DNA of 64,000 bases from Rhodoferax sp. (GTDB lineage: Bacteria; Pseudomonadota; Gammaproteobacteria; Burkholderiales; Burkholderiaceae_C): the NCBI RefSeq assembly GCF_030697375.1, contig NZ_JAUYQD010000018.1, forward strand, positions 186,001 through 250,000, given 5' to 3'. Under the pieces are notes generated by a model. That model saw only the letters and a list, made by a program, of their open reading frames with translations, was not told where the DNA came from and searched no databases. A program made the position numbers and the translations under genes. Below, in pieces: positions 29,697 to 38,544 of the stretch (position 1 is its first letter; each line of letters opens with the position of its first letter).

Positions 29697-32600
29697 TTAG
29701 GAACGAGCCTTGGCTTCCTTCAAGAGTTCAAGCAGCCGCGACTCATCGCGGGCATCCACGGTGGCCACCACCTTGCGTTCACCTGACGCGAGTTCCACCC
29801 GGATCGTGCGGCTTGGGGCGGTTCCCTCTGTCGCCAAGGTAGGCGTTGGCATTCGCATTGATGCAGCGATGCTGTCCATCACGATGCTGCCGAGATCTGC
29901 GGTCGGTAGATTTTTGACGGCGCGTGATGCGCGCGCAGCCATTCCCGCCATTGGCCGCACGATGCCGCCCGTGGCGAAACCTTGCACTTTTTGCGCGAGC
30001 GCCTGCGCAGGTATCGACAGGTTGTTGATCGCTTCGAAGAAACCCGCGCCGTGACGGTCGACAGCCTGCTTGTTCACGACATATTCACCGGGGGTGAGCA
30101 TCGCCGGGACACTGTCCGACTTGGCCACGCCACCACGCCGGTAGAACGCACCCTGGTTCTGCTCCATGTAATCGATCAGATCGCGCTCCAGGTCTTTACC
30201 CCAGAGCAGCGGCTGGGCCATCGCCTGCCGCCACGTCTGCTTCATCTGTTCCAGTTCCTGACGCTCGTTGCCTGTGAGGGTCTTGCGGTTGATGAATTTC
30301 TCGATGGCGTTGCGATCCTGTTGCGCTTGCTTGCCATAGCTGTCCATCGTTTTCGAGCGCATGTCGAGGCTGACCGAGGCACCGTAATTCCATTGCAACC
30401 ACGAGGTGTAGTCGTTCATCCCTTGCAGACCAAGCTCGATCATCTTCTGCACTTCCACCGCTTCGCGGTTGCGCTTAGAGGCATTGCCATCGGCGCTGCC
30501 GAGTACCTTGTTTTTTCCGAAGGACAGCACCGCGCCACCGGTAGCGAATTTCGCCACGCCGTTCGCCAGTTTCGAGAGCGCACCGCTGCCGTACTTCTGC
30601 ACCGCAGCCTTGCGCAGCACGAAGGCTCCGGCATCCAGCGTGCGTGGCACTGTATCGTTGTGCCCGGAGCCGGGCACCGATCCGCCATTCATTCGTGGGA
30701 ACGCTGGTGCGACCGCTCCGCCGTCTGCAAATTTCCGCACGCCTGCACCGACCAGACCGCCTGTCGCATTTGCCTCGACCTTGCGCACATGAATGATGTG
30801 TTCCGAGTGCGTGGTCACGCCATTTAACGACATCACTTCCGAGCGCGCAGCACCGGCATTGGTGTTGACTTGATGCTTTGATTCCGTCTGGATGCGATCC
30901 AACGCCTTGAGCTGGCCTTCGACATTGGTGATCGCTGCCTGCGCTTTTTCGGTGGCGATCTTCAGTTCGAACTCCGAGGTTTCCTTGGCATAGGCATTGA
31001 GTTTGTCGAGTGCAGCCTTGGCCTTGGATACGTCGGCATCGACCGGCAGCGTTTTTCCTTCCTTGAGTAGCTGCTCATACTCTTGCAGCTTCTTTTGCGC
31101 CTGCTCCAGATCGGCCTTGATCACCATCAGACGCTCTTTCTCTGCGAGCGCTTTGTCGAGATCGACGATGGCTTTATCGAATCGCGTGGTATCGGCGTCG
31201 ATGGTGACCTTCAGGCCATCTTTCAACTTGGCCGTGATCTGGTCGATCTGCGTTTCTGTCTGCGTGAGGGTTTGCTTGATCTCATCGCGGGCCGACACCG
31301 CAGCCTGCGCAGCCTTCTGGTGTGCCTTGGCCTCGGCATCAAGACTCTGGTTGAGAATTTCCTGCGAGTCGCGGATGTTCTGGATCGCGCGATTGACGCC
31401 TTCTTTGCCTTGCGCAATCTGGGCATCGGCGTCCTTGGTTTTCTGGGCCAGTTCGGCGCGCAGTTGCTCGGCCTGACGCATCAGGGCATCCGCCTGTGCA
31501 TACTCCTGTTTGCGGTAAGCCTCGCGCGATTGCGCTTCCAGTTGCGTGACTTGGGAGACGCCCTGTTCGGCCTGCTTGCGTGCCTCCTCAGCACGCTTGG
31601 CCTCACTGGTCTGCGCGCTGGCCACCTGTGCTGCCAGATCCATCGCCTTCTGCGCCAATTGCCGCGCGTGCTCGAATTCGCCCTGTGCCAAGGCTTCGCG
31701 CGCCTTCTCCTGCATCTCCGCGATCTGGCGCTTGCGATCCTCGGTTGCTTCGAAATCGGTCATGCCCTGACGACGGATTTCGCGGATGCGCTCCTCCGTG
31801 GACATCGAGAGTTGGCGCTTCTCCTCCTCGATACGCTTGATCTCAGCCAGATGGCGGTTGGCCTCGGCGTTGAGCGCATCGATGTGCTGGCGGTACTCGG
31901 CCAGCGACTGTGTGAGCGTCTGGCGCTTGGTGGCGAGAATCTCGTTCTCGACGCGCTGCACGTTGGCGCGACGCTCCTCCTCAGTCTGACCTTGGTGACG
32001 AGCCGCCTCGATCCGTGCCTTGGACTCGTCGTCGATCAGTTTCAGTGTGTCGGTGGTAGCCTGCCGACGCAGCGTGGTCTGCTGGGTCAGCGCCTCGGTC
32101 AGCAGTTGCGTCGATTTGGTGATCAGCGCGGCTTCCGACTGCTTGGAAGTTTCGAGTGCCGACTGCTCCTGCTGGTAGCGCGCCTTGACGGCTTCGATCT
32201 GCCTTTGGAGATTCGCCTCGACGATGGAGGTCAGCCCTTTGTAGGCCTCGGCCATCTTTGCGGTGGCGTCATTCACCGTCTGGTTGGCCTTGCCGACCGC
32301 TTGTTCGACTTCACCCAGCCGCGACTTCAGTTTTTCCAGTGCGCCGTGAAGCGCCTCGATGCCGCGACCGACCGCTTCCTGCGTGCCTTGGCGCACGGCC
32401 TCTAACCGTTTCGCAATCTCTTCGGCAGCGCTGGCGGCTGTGTTCATTGCGCCCTTGGCGGCCTCCGATCCCTTGCTGGCGTCGGCGTACATCTCCTTGA
32501 AGATCTGGTTCATTTCCACCAACCGCGCCTGATGGCGTTTAATGGCTTCGGCGATGGTGTCGGAGGTGAACACCGCAGCGAACACTTCCCATTGGAAGCG

Positions 32601-33806
32601 CAAGTGCTCGATGCCGTTCATCAGCACCTGCACCATGAAGATGCCCGCCTTGCGCACGATCTCGAATTTCTCCGAGAGCCACGTTCCGATTTCCCATCCG
32701 ACCAATAAAGCACCCAGCACCACAAAGGCGGTCTTGAGCACACCGATGCTGACGACGGCGGCGGACACCGACAGGTTGGCCGTTGCCCATGCCGCTGCGG
32801 TGGCACTGGCGGCCGTCGTCGCTGCTGCGCCTAGCGTCTGCCACGCGGTGATCAGCGCCGGGATCAGTCGATAGGCCAGCACCGCCAAGCCCACTTCGGC
32901 AATGCGCTTTAACCACTGCATCACCGTGTCGAGGTTTTTAGCGAGCCACGTCAATGCATCGGACAGCTTTTTGGTAAGCCCGGTCGATTCATCGACCTTG
33001 TTGACCCATTGCCCGAAAGCGTTCCTCAGCCGTTCGAAAGCCTGGCTCACGGTTTGAGGCAGTTGCGTGTACTCAGCGGCGAGCTTGTCCTTCTGCGACA
33101 GCAGCGCGTTGACCACCACGTCGGCGGTCAGTCGACCTTCCTCGGCGAGCTTGCGCAGCCGCCCGATGGGGACGTTCAGGCCGTCGGCCAGTGCCTTCGC
33201 CAGACGTGGGCTGTTCTCGACGACGGAGTTGAATTCCTCGCCGCGCAGCACACCGGAGGCGAGCGCTTGTCCGAACTGCAGCAGTGACGATTGCGCCTCG
33301 GTTGCCGATGCGCCAGAGATGCGCAGTGCCTGTGAGATGCTCTCGGTGATGGTGAGCGCGTCCTTCTGTTCGCCACCCAGCATTCGTACTGCCTGCTGAA
33401 GCTTGCCGTAGAGAATCGCCGTCTCCTGGATCGGTACGCCGATACGCTGGGCAATCTCAAACAACTCTTTCTGTGCGGTCGCAAACTCGCGCTGACCAGC
33501 CGTGGCGAGCTTCAGACGCGCAGCCATCATGTTCCACGCGTCCGCAATCTGGACGATCTCCAGCACCTTGTCACCGGCCCAGTCGATTGTGAGGAACGCG
33601 AGCAACTGCATTCTGGCGGTCGATATCTGATCACCAAATGCGGATACACCGGCCTTGACCTCTGCTATCCCGGCAGCGGCCTCGGTTCCAGCAGTTTTGG
33701 CTGAAGACGACAACTCGCCAAGGCTGCGTTCGGCAGACGTGATGGCGCGTTTAAGACCTTCATCGGCTCCTTCCAGTGCGACGAGGATCGAGATTCGCTT
33801 CGCCAT
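29697..33806 (-). CDS. Tail tape-measure protein, 1,369 residues
   Basis: The tape measure sets tail length and helps DNA passage. The N-terminal 250 residues match the TMP_3-like region (IAQRIGVPIQETAILYGKLQ, SGVLRGEEFNSVVENSPRLAKALADGLNVPIGRLRKLAEEGRL). A hydrophobic stretch covers about 305-375. A long alpha-helical coiled coil rich in Glu/Lys/Gln/Arg runs from about 480 to 1,010, and the C-terminal part is Gly-rich with repeats (FADGGAV, KFATGGAV, FATGGIV). The protein would predict a tail of roughly 200 nm by the usual residue-to-length rule. Confidence 0.93.
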   Translation of the reverse strand: MAKRISILVALEGADEGLKRAITSAERSLGELSSSAKTAGTEAAAGIAEVKAGVSAFGDQISTARMQLLAFLTIDWAGDKVLEIVQIADAWNMMAARLKLATAGQREFATAQKELFEIAQRIGVPIQETAILYGKLQQAVRMLGGEQKDALTITESISQALRISGASATEAQSSLLQFGQALASGVLRGEEFNSVVENSPRLAKALADGLNVPIGRLRKLAEEGRLTADVVVNALLSQKDKLAAEYTQLPQTVSQAFERLRNAFGQWVNKVDESTGLTKKLSDALTWLAKNLDTVMQWLKRIAEVGLAVLAYRLIPALITAWQTLGAAATTAASATAAAWATANLSVSAAVVSIGVLKTAFVVLGALLVGWEIGTWLSEKFEIVRKAGIFMVQVLMNGIEHLRFQWEVFAAVFTSDTIAEAIKRHQARLVEMNQIFKEMYADASKGSEAAKGAMNTAASAAEEIAKRLEAVRQGTQEAVGRGIEALHGALEKLKSRLGEVEQAVGKANQTVNDATAKMAEAYKGLTSIVEANLQRQIEAVKARYQQEQSALETSKQSEAALITKSTQLLTEALTQQTTLRRQATTDTLKLIDDESKARIEAARHQGQTEEERRANVQRVENEILATKRQTLTQSLAEYRQHIDALNAEANRHLAEIKRIEEEKRQLSMSTEERIREIRRQGMTDFEATEDRKRQIAEMQEKAREALAQGEFEHARQLAQKAMDLAAQVASAQTSEAKRAEEARKQAEQGVSQVTQLEAQSREAYRKQEYAQADALMRQAEQLRAELAQKTKDADAQIAQGKEGVNRAIQNIRDSQEILNQSLDAEAKAHQKAAQAAVSARDEIKQTLTQTETQIDQITAKLKDGLKVTIDADTTRFDKAIVDLDKALAEKERLMVIKADLEQAQKKLQEYEQLLKEGKTLPVDADVSKAKAALDKLNAYAKETSEFELKIATEKAQAAITNVEGQLKALDRIQTESKHQVNTNAGAARSEVMSLNGVTTHSEHIIHVRKVEANATGGLVGAGVRKFADGGAVAPAFPRMNGGSVPGSGHNDTVPRTLDAGAFVLRKAAVQKYGSGALSKLANGVAKFATGGAVLSFGKNKVLGSADGNASKRNREAVEVQKMIELGLQGMNDYTSWLQWNYGASVSLDMRSKTMDSYGKQAQQDRNAIEKFINRKTLTGNERQELEQMKQTWRQAMAQPLLWGKDLERDLIDYMEQNQGAFYRRGGVAKSDSVPAMLTPGEYVVNKQAVDRHGAGFFEAINNLSIPAQALAQKVQGFATGGIVRPMAGMAARASRAVKNLPTADLGSIVMDSIAASMRMPTPTLATEGTAPSRTIRVELASGERKVVATVDARDESRLLELLKEAKARS

Positions 33807-33808
33807 TT

Positions 33809-34456
33809 TTAGTTATCCACCATGCCGATTTTGTTTTCGATGGCAGCGGCGAGGCGCGGAATGCGACCCGCGACCAGCCGTTCGATGTCCAGCCGCTTTT
33901 TGAGCACGACCTTGGGCACCAGCACCGCAATCGGAATATCAGCCCCGCGCTTGATGCGTTTGATGCCGTCCGCCTTGCGGTAGCGCCGTTTGAAACCGGC
34001 AAGGGGGCGGGCGTGTTCCTTGATGTTTTCGGCCATCAGCACGATGTTTCCTTTGGCGTTCTTGATGAAGTAGGCATTGCCGCCGCGCATCAGCTCGGCG
34101 ACCTGGGCTTTGAAGCGCTTGCGTCCAACCCGTCCGTGCAGCGGGATCAACATTCGTCCACCGATCATTCCGCCCCTCTCGTGCATTCCCGACCAAGGGA
34201 TACGTGAGCCGACGTAGAGCGCGGGCAGTCGTGTCGGGTCTTTGTCCAGCACCTTGGCCGAGAAGCCTTTGAGGAAGGATTTCTTGACCACGGCCATCTG
34301 GCCCGCGACGTGGCTGCGGACTTCCTGCTTGATCTCGGCCGCCTCGCTCGCAATGGCACGCGCGACCGCTTTCTTTACCTTGTCCCGGAACTCGCCGCCC
34401 CAACGGCGCAGTTGCGCTTGCGCGGCGGCACTATCGATTCGGATGGTGACTTTCAT
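33809..34456 (-). CDS. Minor tail protein, DUF6441-like
   Basis: A 215-residue basic protein. The pattern IPWSGMHERGGMI.....LIPLHGR followed later by VPKVVLKKRLDIERLV resembles DUF6441 phage proteins and minor-tail (gpZ-like) proteins. Its ATG overlaps the -1-frame stop of the tail chaperone (ATGA), and its stop lies two bases before the tape-measure start. Position supports a tail completion or tape-measure-associated role. Confidence 0.65.
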   Translation of the reverse strand: MKVTIRIDSAAAQAQLRRWGGEFRDKVKKAVARAIASEAAEIKQEVRSHVAGQMAVVKKSFLKGFSAKVLDKDPTRLPALYVGSRIPWSGMHERGGMIGGRMLIPLHGRVGRKRFKAQVAELMRGGNAYFIKNAKGNIVLMAENIKEHARPLAGFKRRYRKADGIKRIKRGADIPIAVLVPKVVLKKRLDIERLVAGRIPRLAAAIENKIGMVDN

Positions 34457-35042
34457 GGGCGTTGGGCGCGGTCGGTCAGGCGGTCGAGGGTCTGGTCGAG
34501 GTTGCGGGCGTCGCCGCGCGTGCCGATGGCGATCAGGGACAGCAGTCGCGCATCACGCGCTGCGTCCTGACGTGCGGTCGCGTCAACGAAGCCACGCAAC
34601 TGCGCCAGCGTGTAGTCGAGGATGTCGGGCAAACGGTGACCGTGGTCGATCAGGTGTTGGACGGCGTCGAACCAGATGTCGGCGCGAGGTTTTTGGCCTG
34701 CGCGAACAGGCCGTCCAGTTTCGGCATCACCGTCCGGGTAAAAAAATCGGCATTGACCTCGATCACCTTGGCCGCCAGCAGGATGGCTTCGTCGGCGGCG
34801 AGCTCATCGACCCACTGGCGCGGCTTGCTGACAGCAATGGCAATCGCTGACAACAGGTCATCACCACGTTCGCCAAACAGCGCCAGCCAGTCGATCTCCG
34901 TCTGGGTGAGGTGTTGCATCACCGGCGAGATCGCACGCAGGAAGGCGGGCATCTGGCCGACCTTCAAGGGTTTGATCGCCAGCGTTTCGCCATTGATGAT
35001 CAGATCGACCGCCTGCGGGATGAGTTTTTCCAGATCGTTCAT
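34453..35042 (-). CDS. Tail assembly chaperone, -1 frameshift fusion product
   Basis: The zero-frame gene (34650-35042) ends at TGA, but the -1 frame is open before that stop. It encodes 70-odd more residues with protein-like composition (DIWFDAVQHLIDHGHRL, then ILDYTLAQLRGFV), ending at 34453 and overlapping the next ATG. The candidate slip site is C-AAA-AAC at 34688-34694, seven zero-frame codons after LDGLF and well before the zero-frame stop. This matches the gpG/gpGT arrangement of lambda-like tails, where a few percent of ribosomes shift. Frameshift is inferred from the open frame and heptamer. Confidence 0.7.
34650..35042 (-). CDS. Tail assembly chaperone, zero-frame product
   Basis: A 130-residue acidic, mostly helical protein (MNDLEKLIPQAVDLIINGE...LKVGQMPAFLRAISPVMQHL) with the look of tail assembly chaperones that coat the tape measure. 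The start at 35042 has AGGA/AAGGAC upstream; the longer frame from 35066 is inside the tail-tube gene. It lies just after the tail-tube gene, as expected. Confidence 0.8.
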   Translation of the reverse strand: MNDLEKLIPQAVDLIINGETLAIKPLKVGQMPAFLRAISPVMQHLTQTEIDWLALFGERGDDLLSAIAIAVSKPRQWVDELAADEAILLAAKVIEVNADFFTRTVMPKLDGLFAQAKNLAPTSGSTPSNT

Positions 35043-35062
35043 TGCTGTCCTTTCCTGATTCA

Positions 35063-35836
35063 TCACAGTTGAACGATGCGGCCGAATTGGCCGAGCACCG
35101 CGTCGAAGGGTTTGGTGGCGTCGGCCAACAGCGAGCCTTCCATCTCGAACTTGTTGTATTCATCCGAGATGAAGGAGATTTCCTTCAGCGGGTCGAAGGC
35201 CACGCGGTACAGCTCGACCAGCACCTTGGCATTGCCCTGCGCGGTGTTCAGCCCTTCGAGGCGCAGGTAACGCTCTGGCAGCGGCTGCGTGAAGATGCCG
35301 ATTTCGGTGGCGACACCGAAGGCGTAGCTCGCCTTGAATGGCGCAACGTACGGCGTGGCAGGAGCGCCACCATCATCGAGGCGCAGGAACTGGAGCGCGC
35401 CGAAATCCGGATCGGCGGTGTAGTCGATTCCAGCCACCAGGGTGACGGGCGTTGCGCTGCTGTCCTTGAGGACGAGGCTCGACACCTTGGGGTGAGCGAA
35501 GAAGTAGCGGTCACCGATCATCGGCGTGGCCCCGCCAATCGGTTCGTCAGTCACGGTGCCCGGGACGGCGGTCACAAAATTGCCGTACAGCGCCAGCGCG
35601 AGGTTTTCTTTCGTGAACTCCTCGATGGTCAGATTCACCGTGGCCGATTTCTGCTTGACCATGCGGTGATCCAACGTGCGCTGACCGGTCTGGCTCTCGT
35701 AATGCTCCAGCACATCGGTCTTGAGCGAGAGTTTCAGTTCGGCGACGTTGCCGGGCGAACGTACTTCGATGGGATTGCCGAGGGCGTCGCGTTTGCCGAG
35801 GAAGACTCGGCCTTGGAAAGATGCATAGGTGCTCAT
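35063..35836 (-). CDS. Major tail (tube) protein
   Basis: A 257-residue protein with the beta-strand pattern of siphophage tail-tube proteins (SFQGRVFLGKRDALGNP..., ELKLSLKTDVLEHYES, SATVNLTIEEFTKENLALALYGN, C-terminal FISDEYNKFEMEGSLLAD). It precedes the tail chaperone and tape measure in transcription order. Its ATG overlaps the stop of the small upstream gene. Confidence 0.85.
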   Translation of the reverse strand: MSTYASFQGRVFLGKRDALGNPIEVRSPGNVAELKLSLKTDVLEHYESQTGQRTLDHRMVKQKSATVNLTIEEFTKENLALALYGNFVTAVPGTVTDEPIGGATPMIGDRYFFAHPKVSSLVLKDSSATPVTLVAGIDYTADPDFGALQFLRLDDGGAPATPYVAPFKASYAFGVATEIGIFTQPLPERYLRLEGLNTAQGNAKVLVELYRVAFDPLKEISFISDEYNKFEMEGSLLADATKPFDAVLGQFGRIVQL

Positions 35837-36054
35837 TGCTTGGATTCCTTACGTTGGAAGGGTTTTGGTTCGGGGGCGGGTTGGTGCTCTGCCTTTGTGG
35901 GTGATTGTTTCTGTGAGGGTTCGGGCGCAGCGCTGCCGATTGACAGCAGCCATTGCCCAAGATCGGAATCGACTTCGATCCGGTCACCCTCCTGGTAGTG
36001 CTTGCCCGCGTGGGTGTGCGGGCGGGTCAGTACGAGTCTGGTTTTCATGGTCAT
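35833..36054 (-). CDS. Small phage protein with Pro/Gln-rich tail
   Basis: A 73-residue protein: a 37-residue ordered part (KTRLVLTRPHTHAGKHYQEGD-type) and a disordered Pro/Lys/Gln-rich end. The start at 36054 overlaps the stop of the upstream gene (ATGA). Such short proteins with a G-x-x-Y-x-x-G-D motif are common before the tail-tube gene of lambda-like phages; the function is unknown. Confidence 0.6.
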   Translation of the reverse strand: MTMKTRLVLTRPHTHAGKHYQEGDRIEVDSDLGQWLLSIGSAAPEPSQKQSPTKAEHQPAPEPKPFQRKESKQ

Positions 36055-36497
36055 CCTGGGGTTGCGAGATCGGCAGCCAGCGTCCGGTAGGTGATGCGGT
36101 AGCGGGCGGGGATCGCAGCGGCCACCGCATCGGCGTCCTCCACGTCCCACTCGCACTCGATCTCCTTGATGCCGAGCGCCAGTCCATTGAGATTCACGTC
36201 GGCCATCAGGACGGCGTGGGCGGCGGTGAGCAACGCATCGGCTTGCGTTTCCGGCGCTGCGGGTGGCACCGCGCGGGCGAGCGCCGTGATGCGCAGCGTC
36301 AGTTCACGGGTGACACGGTCGTTGGCGCGTTCGGTGATCGATTCCGACTCAGGGAACACCACCAGTGCCGGACACTGCTCGCGGGTGATCGCTACCGTGG
36401 GCGAGCGGTGCAGGGTTGCGCCAAGGTTTGTTGCCGCTGGACGCAAAGCCGTCACCACCGCGAGCAGAATCTGCTCACGGATTGAATTGCCAGCCAT
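36051..36497 (-). CDS. Tail terminator/minor tail protein U-like
   Basis: A 148-residue protein (IREQILLAVVTALRP...) with alternating helix and strand, and a final acidic region (IKEIECEWDVEDADAVAAAIPARYRITYRT) typical of tail-terminator proteins. Order in the operon (capsid, head-tail connector, this gene, tail tube) supports the terminator role. Confidence 0.65.
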   Translation of the reverse strand: MAGNSIREQILLAVVTALRPAATNLGATLHRSPTVAITREQCPALVVFPESESITERANDRVTRELTLRITALARAVPPAAPETQADALLTAAHAVLMADVNLNGLALGIKEIECEWDVEDADAVAAAIPARYRITYRTLAADLATPG

Positions 36498-36502
36498 CGG
36501 GG

Positions 36503-36805
36503 TTAAATCCGCGTGAGCTTGGCGCGCATCTCGGAGCCGTCGCCCACAGCCCGGATTTCTCGCACCTGAAACGCCACGCCTTCGATCTCGACTGTTTCGC
36601 GCGGGGCGAGGCCGTCGAAGATCGTCGCGGGGTAGGACATCGTGGTGTCGGTGGTGGCCGCGAGGTTGTCCAGCACCGTGTCATCGGGCGCTTGCAGGCC
36701 GATCATGTTGGTGCGCGGCGGGCTGCCGTCCGAGGGACGCCAGATGCACTCCTTCAGGAAGCCGACGTTGGCGGCCGCTTCGTAAATTTTCTCGACGAGG
36801 CTCAT
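36503..36805 (-). CDS. Head-tail joining protein
   Basis: About 100 residues. The start at 36805 (MSLVEKIYEAA) overlaps the capsid stop. A beta-rich C-terminal half (RETVEIEGVAFQVREIRAVGDGSEMRAKL) resembles small head-tail connector/stopper proteins. It lies between the major capsid and the tail terminator genes. Confidence 0.65.
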   Translation of the reverse strand: MSLVEKIYEAAANVGFLKECIWRPSDGSPPRTNMIGLQAPDDTVLDNLAATTDTTMSYPATIFDGLAPRETVEIEGVAFQVREIRAVGDGSEMRAKLTRI

Positions 36806-37809
36806 CACGCCATCTCCAGTTTCACCAGCAGCGCGGGCCTGTGGCACAGCGGCAGCGGGTTTGCCTGCGTGTGCAGATCGGTGCCCCGCTCGAACTTGCG
36901 CGGCTCCTGCTTGGCATACAACGGCAAGGCGACCGTGTTGGCCGTCTCGTTGAAATCCGCAGGCGCGTAATAGGTCGCGAAGGTGTCCATCGTGCCGAGC
37001 GGAAAGGTGTAACCCTCGCCCTTGCCGACGAAGCGGCGCACGCTGTTGCCGGTGCCGACTGCGCGACCGCGATGTTCCTCGAAGGTGATGCCCGCGAAAG
37101 CGAAGCCGCTGCGCATATCGCTGCGCAATGCCTGACCATCCTGCCAGCGGTTGTAGGCTTCCAACACTTGATCGTGGCCGGTGAGCGCGTCGTAAAAGTC
37201 CTCGCCGACAAACGACAGCAAGCCGCTCATTCGCTCGCCTTCGAGGTTGTCTTCAACGTAGCGGGTCACGTCCAAGCAGGCCTTCTTCACGTCGAAATCC
37301 GGGTCGGACAGCGTGAAGGTGAACACCTTTTGCGTGATGCCGAATTCGTCGAACAGGTCGTAAATGGTCGATCCGTCCGCATCGAGAATCTGACCCTTGA
37401 GCGCACCGAAGCGCAAGTGCTCGACGGTGATCGCATGCTTGTTGCGCATCGTCTGCAAATGCTCGGCCATCACACCGGCCACGGTCTGGATTTCGCTCTC
37501 GGAGCCGAAGGCGCGGATGCCCTGGACTTCCTCGGGCAGGATCACGTCGTCGTGCGGGATGTGCGGGATCGTGAACGAGCGCACCTTGCGTTTGCCGCGC
37601 ACGCCGACGGTGCCGGGCGAGCCGACCGGCATTGTGGGCAGCAGCGTCAGCACGCCATTCTTCTCTTCGACCGTGATCGAGCGGAAGCGCTGTGGCTTCG
37701 GTGGAAACAGGTTCATCCGTTCCAGCCGGTCGTAGTTGTTTGGCAGCAGATTGATGGCGGTGGTGAGTGCCGTCATCGAGAAGGCGGGGTTTTCGAAGAT
37801 GTTTTGCAT
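36805..37809 (-). CDS. Major capsid protein, gpE family
   Basis: A 334-residue coat protein of the lambda gpE (phage_cap_E) family. Signatures are the N-terminal FSMTALTTAINLLPN, VEEKNGVLTLLP, PHIPHDDVILPEEVQGIRAFG and the C-terminal FNETANTVALPLYAKQEP. The start at 37809 follows the decoration gene by two bases; the longer frame to 37899 overlaps it and is not used. HK97-fold shells of this family are stabilised by a gpD trimer, which is encoded just upstream. Confidence 0.93.
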   Translation of the reverse strand: MQNIFENPAFSMTALTTAINLLPNNYDRLERMNLFPPKPQRFRSITVEEKNGVLTLLPTMPVGSPGTVGVRGKRKVRSFTIPHIPHDDVILPEEVQGIRAFGSESEIQTVAGVMAEHLQTMRNKHAITVEHLRFGALKGQILDADGSTIYDLFDEFGITQKVFTFTLSDPDFDVKKACLDVTRYVEDNLEGERMSGLLSFVGEDFYDALTGHDQVLEAYNRWQDGQALRSDMRSGFAFAGITFEEHRGRAVGTGNSVRRFVGKGEGYTFPLGTMDTFATYYAPADFNETANTVALPLYAKQEPRKFERGTDLHTQANPLPLCHRPALLVKLEMA

Positions 37810-37811
37810 GG

Positions 37812-38192
37812 TCAGACTCCTTGGCGAACGAGAACGCCCAGCGCCTTCAACTGGGCAATGGAGGCCTGTTGCTCGCCGGTGGTGATACCGACCGGCCATT
37901 GCAGGGCGTGGTCGGAAACGATGGCGTGACGCGCGACCATCAGGCCGTCATCGCGATCCGCCAGATGGGCGTCGCAGTTCTGCATCAGCACGCCAGCGGC
38001 GTACTGACTGCCATCGGTGGCGGACGGGTCGATCTGCTTGACCTTGCCCGAGGCGGTGACCATTCCGGCCACCGCGCCAAGCGGCAGGTTCTGACCGGCG
38101 ACGACCGTCACCCGGTCGCGCGAATACAGGTTGGGTGCTTCGTACTTGAGCAGATCGCCCAAGTTCATCGGTTCAACAAAAACGGTAGGCAT
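37812..38192 (-). CDS. Head decoration protein, gpD family
   Basis: A 126-residue protein with the gpD pattern (LYSRDRVTVVAGQNLPLGAVAGMVTASGKV, then AAGVLMQNCDA). It trims and stabilises the capsid at threefold sites. It is transcribed between the protease/scaffold gene and the capsid gene, exactly as in lambda. Confidence 0.88.
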   Translation of the reverse strand: MPTVFVEPMNLGDLLKYEAPNLYSRDRVTVVAGQNLPLGAVAGMVTASGKVKQIDPSATDGSQYAAGVLMQNCDAHLADRDDGLMVARHAIVSDHALQWPVGITTGEQQASIAQLKALGVLVRQGV

Positions 38193-38193
38193 T

Positions 38194-38544
38194 TCAGAGC
38201 TCCTTCTTCAGTGATGCGGACTTGGCCGCGAGTTGTTTCGCGGCGTCGACCAGCGGGTTGCTGGTCGGGGTGATGGATGTGGCGGCATCGGGCGAGATGC
38301 GGCTCACGATCTCGGGCGAGTTGTCGGCCTGTGCTGCAAGCAACTGGCTGCGCACTTTGGCCGGGGACACGCGCGCTTCGAGAAAGCCTGCGGTCAGGTC
38401 AGTGCGTCCTGCGAGCGAGCAGGTCTGTGCGATTTCGACTGCGTCCGCGATAGTCATGGTGGCGGGGGCGGTCGGTTGAGGATGAGTGCCAGCAGGATCA
38501 GCAGCAGGCCGATCAGTAGCAGCGGGGTCGGATAAATCATTCAT
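38194..38544 (-). CDS. Nested scaffold protein (Nu3-like) from internal start
   Basis: In frame inside the protease gene, ATG at 38544 (MNDLSDPAATD) is preceded by GGAG at a suitable distance on the minus strand. The 116-residue product is exactly the scaffold tail of the protease, as with lambda C/Nu3. The internal ribosome site is direct sequence evidence; that it is used is inferred. Confidence 0.6.
   Translation of the reverse strand: MNDLSDPAATDRPAADPAGTHPQPTAPATMTIADAVEIAQTCSLAGRTDLTAGFLEARVSPAKVRSQLLAAQADNSPEIVSRISPDAATSITPTSNPLVDAAKQLAAKSASLKKEL

Noticed and set aside
36841-37929. Plus-strand open frame of 362 codons over the capsid gene
   Set aside because: Antisense to the gpE-family capsid gene, which has clear family motifs and coupled starts.
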